Positions 12,341 to 62,035 of a stretch of 64,000 nt of DNA are shown one piece after another. Position 1 is the first letter of the stretch. Each line of letters starts with the position of its first letter. The stretch is taken from the NCBI RefSeq assembly GCF_033115175.1, contig NC_084831.1, positions 14,981,138 to 15,045,137 on the forward strand, read 5' to 3'. The notes below the pieces were generated by a model, which made no database searches, was not told where the DNA came from, and worked only from the letters and a program-made list of their open reading frames with translations. The DNA comes from Lepus europaeus. Its lineage: Eukaryota; Chordata; Mammalia; Lagomorpha; Leporidae. The translations under genes and the position numbers were made by a program.

Positions 12341-12508
12341 TTTAAATATTGATTTATCTTATTTGAAAGGCAACATTGCAAAGATGAAGACAGAGAGAGA
12401 GATCATCTATCTGCTAGTTCACTCCCCAAATGGCCACGCTGGTGGGAGCTGGACCAGACCAAAGCAAGGAGCCAGGAATTTCTTCCGGGTCTCCCACTTG
12501 GGTGGGAG
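12341..12508 (-). mobile_element. C-SINE, 5'-truncated
   Basis: Antisense tail, GA stretch and GTTCACTCCCCAAATGGCC body; the head is missing. Confidence 0.8.
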
Positions 12509-12673
12509 CACCTCGCGCAATTCCTAGCAGATAGTAAGTTCTCAATGCTTGTGGAATGAATGAGTAAAGAAATTAATAAAACAAAGAAAATAATCCCAAT
12601 ATATATTAAGCATTATTTTTCTAGGACATACTCTATAAATTGTTTTTATTTTTCATTTTTAAAAGATATATTT

Positions 12674-13008
12674 GGCCGGCGCCACGGCTCACTAGGCTAA
12701 TCCTCCGCCTTCGGGCGCCGGCACACCGGGTTCTAGTCCCGGTCGGGGCGCCAGTTCTGTCCCAGCTGCCCCTCTTCCAGGCCAGCTCTCTGCTGTGGCC
12801 AGGGAGTGCAGTGGAGGATGGCCCAAGTGCTTGAGCCCTGCACCCCATGGGAAACCAGGATAGGCACCTGGCTCCTGCCATCGGATCAGCGCGGTGCACC
12901 GGCCGCAGCGCGCCAGCTGCAGCGGCCATTGGAGGGTGAACCAACGGCAAAGGAAGACCTTTCTCTCTGTCCCTCTCTCTCACTGTCCACTCTGCCTGTC
13001 CAAAAAAA
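12674..13008 (+). mobile_element. C-SINE type B
   Basis: Near-consensus head GGCCGGCGCCACGGCTCACT and tail CTGCCTGTCCAAAAAAATA. Confidence 0.93.
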
Positions 13009-13009
13009 T

Positions 13010-13315
13010 AGGGACAGAGTCACAGAGAGGCAGAGACAGAGAGAGAAAGAGAGAAATCTTCCATCCACTGGTTCACTCCCCAAATGGCCCCAATGGACAG
13101 AGCTGGGCCAATCCGAATCCAGGAGCAAGGAGCTTCCTCTAGGTCTCCCACGCAGATGCAGGGGCCAAAGCACTTGGGCCATCCTCCACTGCTTTCCCTG
13201 GCCATCAGCAGGGAGTTGGATTGGAAGTGGAGAAGCTGGGACTCAAACTGGCACCCATATGGGATGCTGGTGCTGTAGGCAGATCCTTAACCTACTAAAC
13301 CACAACTCCAATCCC
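13010..13315 (-). mobile_element. C-SINE type A
   Basis: Antisense copy abutting the previous SINE, head end ACCACAACTCCAATCCC. Confidence 0.87.
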
Positions 13316-13324
13316 TATGTTTCA

Positions 13325-13675
13325 TTTTTTTTTTAAGATTTATTTATTTACTTATTTTGAAAGAGTTACAAAGAGAGGGAAGAAGAGAGAGAGAGAGAGA
13401 GGAGAGAGAGAATGGGTCTTCCATCTGCTGATTCATTCCTCAGGTGACCACAATGGCCGGGGCTGGGCCAGACCGAAGCCAGGAGCCAGGAGCCCCAACT
13501 GGGTCTCCCATGTGTGTGCAGGGGCCTAAACACTTGGGCCATCTTCTGATACTTTCCCAGGCCATTATCAGGAAGCTGGATAGGAAGTGGAGCAGCTGGG
13601 ACATGAACCAGTACCCATATGGGGTGCTGGCATCACAGGTGGTGGCTTTACCTGCTATGCCACAATGCCGGCCCC
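13325..13675 (-). mobile_element. C-SINE type A
   Basis: Full antisense copy, T-run tail to CCACAATGCCGGCCCC, with a GA-rich stretch at 13378-13410. Confidence 0.9.
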
Positions 13676-13704
13676 TAAATTCTATTTTGGTTTTTGTGTT
13701 GATT

Positions 13705-13785
13705 TTAAAGACGTATTTATTTATTTGAAAAGCAGAGTTACAGAGAAGATGAGGCAGAGGCAGAGAGAGAGCGAGCGAGCAGTTG
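13705..13785 (-). mobile_element. C-SINE tail fragment
   Basis: TTATTTGAAAAGCAGAGTTA plus a GA-rich stretch, cut off by the next element. Confidence 0.7.
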
Positions 13786-13787
13786 AA

Positions 13788-14445
13788 GGGACTGGTGTTG
13801 TGACATAGCAGTTATTTTTTTTTTTTTTAAGATTGATTTTATTTATTTGAAGACAGAGTTACACAGAGAGAGAGGTCCTCCATCCACTGGTTCACTCCCC
13901 AGTTGGCCGCAATGGCCAGAGCTGAGCCGATTTGAAGCCAGGAGCCAGGAGCCAGGAGCCTCCTCTGGGTCTCCCATGTGTGTGCAGGGGCCTAAGGACT
14001 TGGCCCATCTTCTACTGCTATCCCAGGCCATAGCAGAGAGCTGGATCAGAAGAGGAGCAGCCAGGACATGAACCAGCGCCCATATGGGATGCCGGCTCTT
14101 CAGGCCAGGGCTTTAACCCACTGTGCCACAGCGCCAACCCCGTGACATAGCAGTTTAAGCCAACTGTCCACAGTGCCGGCATCCCATATGGACACCGGTT
14201 CATATCCCAGCTGCTCCACTTCTGATCCAGCTCCCTGCTAATGCTCCTGGGAAGGCAGTGGAAGATGGCCCAAGTGCTTCGGCCCCTGCACCCATGTGAA
14301 AGACCTAGAAGAAGCTCCTGGCTTCTGACTTTGTCCAGCCCAGCCCTGGCCATTGCAGTCATTTGGGAATTGAAACAGCAAATGGAAGACCTCTCTCTGT
14401 CTCTCCCTCTCTCTCTCTGTAACTGTGACTTTCAAATAAATAATG
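13788..14445 (+). mobile_element. C-SINE type A, split by a second SINE
   Basis: The head (13788-13813) and remainder (14142-14445) are separated by an antisense SINE. The tail is TTTCAAATAAATAATG. Confidence 0.87.
13814..14141 (-). mobile_element. C-SINE type A, nested
   Basis: Antisense copy flanked by a perfect 14-bp target-site duplication GTGACATAGCAGTT (13800-13813 and 14142-14155), dating it after the host SINE. Confidence 0.92.
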
Positions 14446-14447
14446 TC

Positions 14448-14493
14448 TTTTTTTTTTTTACACCTGATCTTAGCCAAAAGGCCGAGAAGTGAT
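14448..14493 (-). pseudogene. U2 snRNA 5' fragment, retroposed
   Basis: On the minus strand 14493-14459 reads ATCACTTCTCGGCCTTTTGG then CTAAGATCAGGTGTA: the first about 35 bases of U2 snRNA with two visible substitutions, followed directly by an A-run. A 3'-truncated, A-tailed retrocopy, not a functional snRNA gene. Confidence 0.85.
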
Positions 14494-14611
14494 TATATTT
14501 GTCTTTTTTTTTTAAAAGAGCAGATTAAAAAATTAAATGTTGCACACAAAATATGCAACAGCTATTTCTTATGCAGTGACCAAGTGCCAAACATGTAAGG
14601 AATTCAGGTTG

Positions 14612-14940
14612 GGGGCTGGTGCTGTGGCGCAGCAAGTTAAAGCCCTGGCCTGAAGCGCCGGCATCGCATATGGGTGCCGGTTCTAGTCCCAGCTGCTCCT
14701 TTTCCAATCCAGCTCTCTGCTATGGCCTGGGATAGCAGTAGAAGATGGGCCAAGTCCTTAGGCCCCTGCACACACATGGGAGACCCAGAGGAGGCTCCTG
14801 GCTCCTGGCTTCAAATTGGCTCAGCTCTGGCCATTGCGGCCAACTGGGGAGTGAACCAGTGGATGGAGGACCTCTCTCTGTCTCTACCTCTCTTTGTAAC
14901 TCTGTCTTTCAAATAAATAAAATAAATCTTAAAAAAAAAA
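14612..14940 (+). mobile_element. C-SINE type A, complete with TSD
   Basis: Full copy from GGGGCTGGTGCTGTGGCGCA to AATAAATCTTAAAA. Perfect 15-bp duplication AAGGAATTCAGGTTG at 14597-14611 and 14941-14955. Confidence 0.95.
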
Positions 14941-15395
14941 AAGGAATTCAGGTTGAACCTGATATTATGGCTGTGAGCGTGAACATGTGAGACCCCTGGG
15001 AGTGACAGATGCGGGGAGGGTGTGCTCCACTTGCGGGATCATCTCCACTGTGTGGGATGGAGGAGGGAGTCCCACACCCACCATGAGCATTTCGAGGCTC
15101 CTACCATGGGGGAGGGGTCAGCAAGCTGGCCCACATGGGCTGAGCCAAAGCCCCACTGGCGTGGGAAGGAGGAGCGGGCTCACCGAGGAGCACCCCATCA
15201 AGACCCAAGGGATTCCTAGTTTGCCCAAGGTTGAGGTTGGACCAGGGCAGCCGCGAGGCTGCAACCAGCAGGCTTCAAGCAGCACGTCACAGGCGACGGC
15301 CATCTAGTGACAGGTGCAGAGCTGAACACGCAGGAAATCTCCCCCAGCAACCCAGCCCCACCGTAAGCCTGAGATAACACAAGAGCAGAAAGCCA

Positions 15396-15685
15396 GGGGC
15401 CGGCGCTGCCACTTGGGACTCCACCATCCTGCCTGGCAGCACCTGTCTGAGTCCCAGCTGCTCCACTTCTGATCCAGCTCCCCGCTAATGGCCTGGGGAA
15501 AACAGCGGAAGATGGCCTGACTGGGCCCCTGCACCCATGGAAGAGACCCAGCTGAAGCTCCTGGCTCCTGGCTTCGGCCTGGCCCAGTGCTGGCTGTCGC
15601 GGCAATCTGGCAGTGGAATCAGCGGTGGAAGATCTCTCTGTCTCCCTCTTTCTCTTTGTAATTCTAACTTTCAAAATAAATATAA
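15396..15685 (+). mobile_element. C-SINE type A
   Basis: Head GGGGCCGGCGCTGCCACTTG, tail CTTTCAAAATAAATATAA. Confidence 0.85.
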
Positions 15686-15729
15686 TTAGAAAAGAAAATA
15701 AAAAAGAGTTGAAAGCCAGCTGTACAATG

Positions 15730-15948
15730 GTATCTTCCATCCATTGGTTCACTCTCCAAATGACTGCAGCAGCTGGGCTCCATCTGGGCCTCCCATGTTG
15801 GGGGCGCACCTTCCACTGCCTTCCCAGGCACACTGGCAGGAAGCTGGATCAGAAGTGGAGCAGCCGGGACTCGAACCGGCACCCATATGCCAGCGTGGCA
15901 GGCGGCGGCTTAACCTGCCTCCCCACAGTGCCGGCCCCACCACTCTGC
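15730..15948 (-). mobile_element. C-SINE, internally deleted
   Basis: Antisense body and head (CCCCACAGTGCCGGCCCC); the tail and GA stretch are lost. Confidence 0.82.
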
Positions 15949-16667
15949 TTTTGAGTCTAGTGCTAGGTGGTCGATCCCGGGTCCCCCAGGTCTCCCTGAA
16001 CTGGAAATTGGCCCCTCACGATGTGAAGCTGGGCACACACAGCTGCGCCCGTTCTCAAAGCGAGGTGGCTTACTAAGACTGTCCTTGCAGAGGCCGTAAG
16101 GACAAGTCAGTGGCGTGAGACGTGGCTCCGAGGTCCCCGTCCCTTCCTCCTGTGACACTGCCTGCTCGCTCCGGGCTTGCACACACAGGCTTCCGCAGAG
16201 CTCCCTGCAACCTGTTGACTGAGGGAGAGAAAACGCACGCCTGCTGTCCAGGGGGTCCTAAGCCACGTGGACATCTACAGCTGCACGCCCCCTTCGCTGG
16301 GACATCCCTGAAAGGACAGAGGTAAAAGGAAGCCCTCCCAGCAGATGGGACTCCCAGACTGCATTCCGCGTGGCGTGTGAAACGGCCCGTGGGCTGTGCC
16401 CGACCGGTGACCAACGGGTAAGGGACTGGGAGAGCGCAGCTTTGGAGAAGGGGGGACAAGGTCGAGAGGAGTTTGTGGACAGACCTCCCTGCATGGCAAT
16501 GAATGTGAAGATACTGTGTCCTGCGCCTGTGTTCAACACAGATGAGCCCCGGGGAGGAGGATTTTAATAACCAGCTGGGCAGAATGACCATCCTGTGGAT
16601 TCCAATCGGCTTTTCTCAACCACTCTTGCTGTGGCCCAGTGGGGGTCTCGTGAATAAAATGGCCTTG

Positions 16668-16674
16668 GTGCAGA

Positions 16675-16735
<61 letters not shown>

Positions 16736-16987
16736 CTTCCACCCACTGGTTCACTCCCCAGAAGACCGCAACAGCCAGAGCTGAGCCGATTTGAAGCCAG
16801 GAGCCAGGAGCTTCTTCCAGGTCTCCCATGTGGGTACAGGGGCCAAGGACTTGGGCCATCTTCCACTGCTTCCCAGGCCACAGCAGAGAGCTAGATCGGA
16901 AGTGGAGCAGCTGGGACTCGAACTGGCACCATATGGGATGCCGGCACTGCAGGCGGCAGCTTTACCCACTGTGCCACAGCACGGGCC
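16668..16987 (-). mobile_element. C-SINE type A with long (GA)n
   Basis: Antisense copy whose GA stretch is a near-perfect dinucleotide array at 16680-16733; head GTGCCACAGCACGGGCCC. Confidence 0.9.
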
Positions 16988-16999
16988 CCTCCTCTGCCT

Positions 17000-17313
17000 T
17001 TTTTAAAGATTCATTTATTCATTTGAAAGGCAGACTTAGAGAGAGAGAGAGATCTTTCACCTGCTGTTTCATTCCCCAAATGGCCAAAACAGCCGAGGCT
17101 AGACCAGGCTGAAGCCAGGATCCAGTAACTCCATCTGAATCTCCCACGTGGGTGCAGGGGCACAAGCACTTGGGCCATCCTCCGCTGCTGTCCCAGGCCA
17201 TCAGCAGGGAGCTGGGTTAGAAGCAGAGCAGCCGGGACTGGGACTGTCGGTTGGCTCTGGGACGCCAGCGTCCCAGGCAGTGGTTGGACCTGCCGTGCCA
17301 CAGCGCCCACCCC
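17000..17313 (-). mobile_element. C-SINE type A
   Basis: Antisense copy, TTTTTTAAAGATTCATTTAT to GCCACAGCGCCCACCCC. Confidence 0.88.
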
Positions 17314-18271
17314 AGCAGCTACTCAGCTTCTGGTGGTGTCCAAATGGCATCTGTTTCCACCTCCTACAGGGCCAGGACTGGGCTTCCACTCCTGCTTGGT
17401 GGTGCGGCACGTGTTGAGTGTGTGTGTGGGGGGTGATTCATTGCTAACAAAGAAGGCAGGAGGAGGGGATGAGGGGAGCTTCTTCTCATGTTCACTGGGG
17501 GGAGGGGTCTGCTGGGGACAGGTGTGTGCAGGCCCGGGGTTGGGGTATACATCCAGCAAGAAAAATATGTCTCCCTGCTTTGTAAAGTGCTGGGCAGTAG
17601 CCACACCCTCATCCCACGAGTACATCTGAGTGCACGTATGTGTATGTGTGCGTACATACATGATCGCACACACACACACACGTGTGTGCACACGGGTTTC
17701 CTAGCAGCCTCTCACATTTTCCCACGCAGCTACCTGAGAGCTGGTTGAGTTCAGAACCCGGCTCTGCCGTGTCCTCCTTGTCACGCGGTGGCTCTGAGGG
17801 ACTCCTCACCTGGCCAACAGGGCTGAGAAAACACCTGTTTCAGAACACTGTTGGGGGCCTGCAAGGAGGGGCCACGCAGCCAGCCCCCAGCCCCCGGCCG
17901 GGCAGGCACAGGCGGCACAGGCGGGCTAAGCACGCCTCATTGGCAATGGGGGATATGCGTGGGAGGCACATTCCAAAAGCAAGGGCAAGCAGGACCCAGA
18001 GGCCGAGGCAGGCACAGGCTCGCTCGCTTTCAAGGGCAGAAAGGGGCTCCCGCAGGGGAAGCTGGGGGCAGGCTGGGCAGGTGTGTGCAGCGGCTGCTGG
18101 TGCAGGGGAGTGGCACAATCTGTCAAAGGCCAGCGGTTGGAGGGAGGAGGCTCCTGCTGTGGTTTGGTGACAGACGCTGGGCCTGCCATGGCCCCACAGG
18201 ACGCCTCCCCCCCACTCCCCGCCCCAAGAACAGACACTCCGAGGCACAGGCATAGCCCTCAGTACAAGTAT

Positions 18272-18277
18272 TTTATT
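18272..18277 (-). terminator. ECE1: ECE1 poly(A) signal AATAAA
   Basis: TTTATT on the plus strand reads AATAAA on the minus strand. A GT-rich stretch (GAGTGTCTGTTCTTGGGG) follows about 35-50 bases further on, as expected of a downstream element, so cleavage is likely near 18255. Confidence 0.8.
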
Positions 18278-19855
18278 TCAATTACAATAGTGCCACGCCC
18301 AAACTACAGTAGCACGAGACATAATTAATACAAAAAATAGATTTTGCAGCTCCAGACCCTCCGGCCAGGCACCCACAGAGAAGCCGGCCCAGAGGCTGCC
18401 GGGTCTCTCTGAGTGCACCTGCCCACCTCAGCCTTTGTCGAAGCCTGACAGGGCTGGTGGGAGTATGGGGTGCTCCTCTGCTTCCATCCCTGCTGGGCCC
18501 AAGCCCTCCTCTGCCCTGGGCCCCCAAGCAATGAGTGCAGCCCGTGCTCTCCCTGCGGACCCCCAGCCCGGGGAGGGACACTTGCTTCCGGCCAGGACTG
18601 CCTTGCTCCAGGAGGAAGACAGGAAGGCAGAAGGGTGGGGGGAGAGGGAGCAGAGAGAGGCCCCCCAGGGCAGGGAAAGGCCCACCTTGATGGTCCACCA
18701 CTCTGAAGAGACCAGGGGACCAGGGGCTTCCTCTGCAGCCCACGCCCACCACCCCCGCCTCAGGCCTGGGCTGTCCCGGGCCAGCAGGGACAAGAAGACA
18801 AGCTAGCATTGGCTCCTCTTGGACAAGGCAGGCTCTGGCTGCCTGGGTGAGGGGCTGGAAAAGCTGGGGCCCCCTCTGACTCCCTGCTCCACCCTAGGAT
18901 AGCAGTGGGGGTGGGAGGCACCCACATTTCACCAGCAGCTGTGCCTCGGGGAGCAGATGAAGTTCCCATAGCCCTGACACTGCAGGCTGGTCTGTGTCGG
19001 GGAGCCTTTCCCGCCCAGCCCCACCCTGGCCAAGGGCGCCCCCAAAAGAGAGTGGTCTGGTGGCTGGGAGGACCGTCCCCGCCCAACCCCAGGGGCTGCC
19101 TGGTATGCGTGCAGTGGTCCCCAACTCCTGGCACCGGGCGCCACTGCCCTGCAGGCCGCAGCTCGTGGGCACCGGGAGTGGGGTTATGGCCTTGTGTTCC
19201 GTTCAGGACACTTGGGGGTTCCACTGAGGGGGCCTCTGGAGACAGGGGCTGTGGCCTCAGCTAAGGCACTAGAAAAGTGGCCTGGGAGCCAGGTCCAGGC
19301 CGGGATGGAGGACGGAGCTCAGCGGGTGGGTCTGGGCCTTGTGGGGAATGAGAGCTTTATCATATTTGCTCCTTCCCCTGGTGAGGAGGGTCCACAAGGC
19401 AGACCCCAAAGTGGCTGGGATTGGGGAGGGCTGCAAGGCAGCAACAGACCAGAAGAGGGCGTCTCTGAGCCAGCTGTGAACACCCAATGGTGGCGTTTCC
19501 GTCTGCAGGGCTCTTAAGAGCGGGCTGGATCCGGGGTGCCTGGACACCCCCAGACTGCATCCAAGGGCCCAGACCTGGTCTCACCGTGCCGCAACCATTG
19601 GGCCCCTGCTGCATTCTTGGGGAGCAGGTTCTCCTTTCTGGGGTTCCCACTGTGGGACTCTGGGGGCCAGAGGCAGGCAAGCTGAGCAGAGGCAGTGCCC
19701 CCGGGCTGGTGCCCCCCCCAGCCCCTCCCATCTGCACAGGTGACCTGGGGGCTACGAGAGCCCGTGGGGACTGCTCAGTGGCTGGTGGGGGATGTGCCTG
19801 CCACAGCCCAGCCTGGCAGAGGGGGGCTGTCAGTGGGGCTTCCCTTGTCCACAGG

Positions 19856-20003
19856 TTACTTAGAAAACAGATCATAATAAATATACCAATCCCTCCTTTT
19901 TAAAAAAAAGTGTTTTAAATGCATTTTTTTCCCTGAAGATTTCCAGTGTACGCCACAATGGTAAAAAAAAAATGATTTCCCCAAAAAATATATCTTTAAA
20001 GCC
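19856..20003 (-). promoter_or_regulatory. AT-rich block in the ECE1 3' UTR
   Basis: A 150-base AT-rich island in an otherwise GC-rich 3' UTR, with runs of A/T and ATTTA-like elements on the transcript strand. It may be a stability or microRNA-responsive region; that role is inferred from composition only. Confidence 0.35.
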
Positions 20004-20283
20004 TTTGCCACAGTGGCATTTGTGGTGCTGGAAGTGGGCAGGGGCTGTGTCACACTGCCCTTGTCGGCATGGGGTGCCACCAGCCTGTCGCCCAAATGCC
20101 TGCTGCCATTGGCACGCGGGCCTGGGCTGATGAGGCCGTCGCAGGGGGCGGGTCTCAGGCTGGGGGACCCCGTCCTGGTGGCAGCCCTCCAGTGCAGGGA
20201 GGGGGCCCTGGGTGGCCGAGGGGCAGGGGACGGCCGTGTCCTCGGCCCCTTCCCTTCTCCGTCGTGGCTGTGTGCTCCACCCC

Positions 20284-59034
<38,751 letters not shown>

Positions 59035-59283
59035 TCACGAGACCCCGCTGAGAATGATTTCAGCAAATGCAAGTCTGGCTTGCAAAACAAGACTTCTGTT
59101 CAGCTGCCCGGAGTCCTTTCTGTGGCTAAAACAGAATCTTTTTGTCTCACTCAATCTTTCCTTCCACAAATCTTCACCGACTTATTACTGTTCCGTGAAG
59201 CTCAACAAATGCACGCAGTCACCCCTGCATCCACGTATCCAACCAAATAATCGCCGAGCCGCTTCTGGGTTCTCTGCCGAGTG

Positions 59284-59526
59284 CGTGTCCCTGTGTGTGT
59301 GTGTCCCTGTGTGTGTGTCCCTCTGTGTGTGTGTCCCTGTGTGTGTCCCTCTGTGTGTGTGTGTCCCTCTGTGTGTGTGTGTCCCTGTGTGTGTCCCTCT
59401 GTGTGTGTGTGTCCCTGTGTGTGTGTCCCTCTGTATGTGTGTGTGTCCCTGTGTGTGTCCCTCTGTGTGTGTGTGTCCCTGTGTGTGTCCCTCTGTGTGT
59501 GTGTGTCCCTGTGTGTGTGTGTGTGA
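59284..59526. repeat. TG-rich array of TGTGTGTCCCT units
   Basis: About 240 bases alternating (TG)4-6 with CCCT or CCCTC. Lies in intron 3, about 390 bases upstream of exon 4 on the transcript. Confidence 0.95.
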
Positions 59527-59999
59527 CTCACAAAGGCAGAGCTTTGTTCTTTTCCTTCAAGAGCTAATCATCTTGTTGGGGATACGCACATTATAGATGA
59601 AAAATTAAAAAAAAAAAAACACAGTAGGAGAAATGCCCGCCATTCACTCTACAAATCAAACCAAGGATTGGCTGTCAAGTGCGGGTGCAGGTAACGTGGC
59701 ACCCAGCACACAGGGAGGAGGACGGATGAGAACAGGGTGGGAACTATGAAAGGTTATTCCTGTGCCCAAGGTGGGAGCGTTGGTCACCCCCACTGAATCC
59801 TGGGGTGGGCGAAAAACCCTAAACATCCCGAGGACACCAGTTTGCTGGCAGCAAGAGGACCTGAACCAGGGGACCTGGCTCGAGGCAGCAAAAGCAACCA
59901 GGCAGTGCAGGCCTGGAGAACCCAGCGCAGCCTAACTGTCTGGTGGCAGGGGCTATGCTGGGGTGACAGCCCACAGGCACAGCACGCAGGCTCACGCCC

Positions 60000-60130
60000 T
60001 CATTCAACCCTCGTGCCCAGCATCAGGTGCAGGCGTGAGGCCACTGTGCAAAGAGGAGGAAGCTGAAGCCCGAGGGAACGGAACAAGGTCGCCCGGCTGC
60101 AGGTGCGAGCTGAGAGCTGAGGCCAGGTCC
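60000..60130 (+). mobile_element. MIR fragment
   Basis: CAAAGAGGAGGAAGCTGAAG then AAGGTCGCCCGGCTGCAGGT resembles the MIR 3' half. Confidence 0.6.
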
Positions 60131-60651
60131 ACCCTGGGCGCTTAACGCCACGGCTGCACCTTCCTCGTCCATCTCTTTGCCTGTCGCGACAGGAGCAAGG
60201 AGGGCAGCCTGACTGTCCAGGCCCTGAGACCCAGTTAAACCCCAGCCTTCCGCTTCTGCCCATGGGGCCCTGTGCACGGGACCACATCACTCCAAGCCCC
60301 GGTTTCTGTCTCCAGAAATCTGGAACAACGTCGGGCCCATTTCATAGCAGTGATGGAAGATCTTGAAACCGGGCGCAGGGCGCAGCTCCCTCCATCTGAG
60401 TCTGATGTTCCACTCGACCTCTGGGGAGCAGAAAACAATGCATGGCCGCCAGGGGCTGCCTCCGCCTCCCTCGGAAACACAGCGCCAGCCGGGGCGGCAC
60501 GGGCTGGAGCAGCTCTCCCGTGGGGTTATTAACATCTGATGACAGCAAAAGGCCTTCAGGCTCTCGAAAGGCTCAGAGGAGTCGCACGGTTGGACGATCA
60601 CAGTGACTTGACTTTGGGATAATTCTACAGCCATGAACAACCCCTGACCCG

Positions 60652-60958
60652 CAGCGGGCCTTGTGGCATAGCGTTACACGGCCACGTGGACACCTGCATC
60701 TTGTCTCGCCGTGCTGCTTCGAGCCCCAGCTATGCTGCTTCAGGTCCAGCTTCCTGCTAAAGAGCCTGGGAGGAAGCAGATGATGGCCCAAGTATGTGGC
60801 ACCCTGCCACCCGCCTCGGAGACCTGGGTGGAGTTCCTGGCTCCTCCTGGCTCCGGCTGGCCTAGCCCTGCCTGCTGTTGGCATTTGGGGAATGAACGAG
60901 TAGATGGAAGATCTCTGGGAGTCTCCCGCTCTCTCATTCAAATAAATACATTTTAAAA
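60652..60958 (+). mobile_element. C-SINE, diverged
   Basis: Head GCAGCGGGCCTTGTGGCATA, tail CATTCAAATAAATACATT. Confidence 0.82.
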
Positions 60959-61034
60959 CATCATTGAATTATTGCGCATCAAAAAAGAACAAGGAAATGT
61001 GTGAGGGGGTGCATTTTAAACACCTCTAAATCAG

Positions 61035-61328
61035 ATTTTATTTATTTATTTATCAAAGAGGCAGAAAGGCACACAGACAGCAAGAGGGAGCGGGCGCCCA
61101 TCTGCTGGTTCACTCCCCAAACGCCTGCAACAGCCTGGACTCCGGCTGAGAGCTGAGAGCTCGATCCAGGCCTCTGACGTCGGGGCAGGAGCCCCGTCAC
61201 TCCAGCCCTCACTGCTGCTGCCCAGGGTCTGCTTCAGCGGGAATCTGGAGCCAGGTCTCAAACCCAGGCGCTCTGGGGGGGGTTGCAGGTGTCTTAACCA
61301 AAGTCCTAACCGCGACGCCGGACGCCTG
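61035..61328 (-). mobile_element. C-SINE type C
   Basis: Antisense copy, (TTTA)n tail, body CTGCTGGTTCACTCCCC, head CTAACCGCGACGCCGGACGC. Confidence 0.83.
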
Positions 61329-61904
61329 CAATCAGATCACCCCGATCAGAAGTGCACACCCCACTCCTCCACCGGGGTGGGAGGGGATGTAATGGCGTAT
61401 TCAGGGTCGGGGAGGGACTTCTGTACACGTTGATGCTGCTTACTGCTATAATGTAACTTCACATCGGGGCAGGGAGACGAATACCGATTGTCACTACACT
61501 CCAAACCGCAGCGAGTGAAGCTGGAAGTCTTGGTGGGCAGAAACACCCAGAAGGCAGTCTGTAAAGGACTCGAGTTTAAAAAACAAGAACCCAGCCCCCA
61601 GAAGTCGGGCACAGGGGTCCAAGTTCCTAGCTCAGCACATACTCAGCCAGACACTGGGCTGCCGACCTAGGCGGCGCGTGCGGCAACGGATTCTTCACCC
61701 GTGTAATGGTCTGCAGATCTTTCAGCAAATATTCCTGGCCCGGCAGGTGCACAGTGTGTATTTGTTTAATGAAGGGTCCTAGTCTCCCCCTGCCCTCACA
61801 TCTAAGGCCCCATCTCCCTCGGGGAAATCTTCCAAGACGCTCTTCCTCTCTGGGTCCCTGGACGCCTGAGTGTCCGCTATACTGGGTCACAGTCAGCTCC
61901 TGGG

Positions 61905-62035
61905 TTACCTCCCAGCTAGAATGTGAACTTGAGGGCTGGGTCAGTACTTCGCTTTTGTGTTTCCTTTGTCCAGCACTGTTCTTGGCACCCAGCAGCTGCT
62001 CAGTGCGTGTGTGTTGAATGAATGAATGAGCTTTG
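61905..62035 (+). mobile_element. L2 3' end
   Basis: CTAGAATGTGAACTTGAGGG, CCAGCACTGTTCTTGGCACC and GTGTTGAATGAATGAATGAG match the L2 3' end order. Confidence 0.75.

Larger units (their letters stand above)
1..18250. other. Flank downstream of ECE1, no gene recognised
   Basis: About 18 kb with no ORF resembling a known protein and no splice-like exon series. It is dominated by C-SINEs, with an interrupted L1 remnant near 4.4-4.8 kb, an L1-like piece at 3.35 kb, L2-like sequence near 6.5 and 12.0 kb, a MaLR LTR remnant at 8.8 kb and scattered MIRs. Non-repeat stretches (5580-7030, 9660-10440, 11230-12340, 14990-15390, 15950-16660, 17320-18250) show nothing I can assign. In human the next gene on this side is EIF4G3; none of it is visible here. 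Confidence 0.7.
18255..20283 (-). other. ECE1: ECE1 3' untranslated region
   Basis: About 2.0 kb of GC-rich sequence between the TGA and the only minus-strand AATAAA I find downstream. It contains no SINE, unlike the flanks on either side. An AT-rich island stands out at about 19856-20003. The 3' end near 18255 is placed from the poly(A) signal, with an uncertainty of about 15 bases. Confidence 0.8.

Noticed and set aside
1..18250. A second protein-coding gene in the downstream flank
   Set aside because: All open frames are short, repeat-derived or without recognisable similarity, and no exon series could be built.
59202..59596. Cys/Val-rich and Thr/His-rich frames
   Set aside because: Translation of the TG-rich array.
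60440..60470. CTCF-like motif CCGCCAGGGGCTGC
   Set aside because: One G short of the core; too weak to list.
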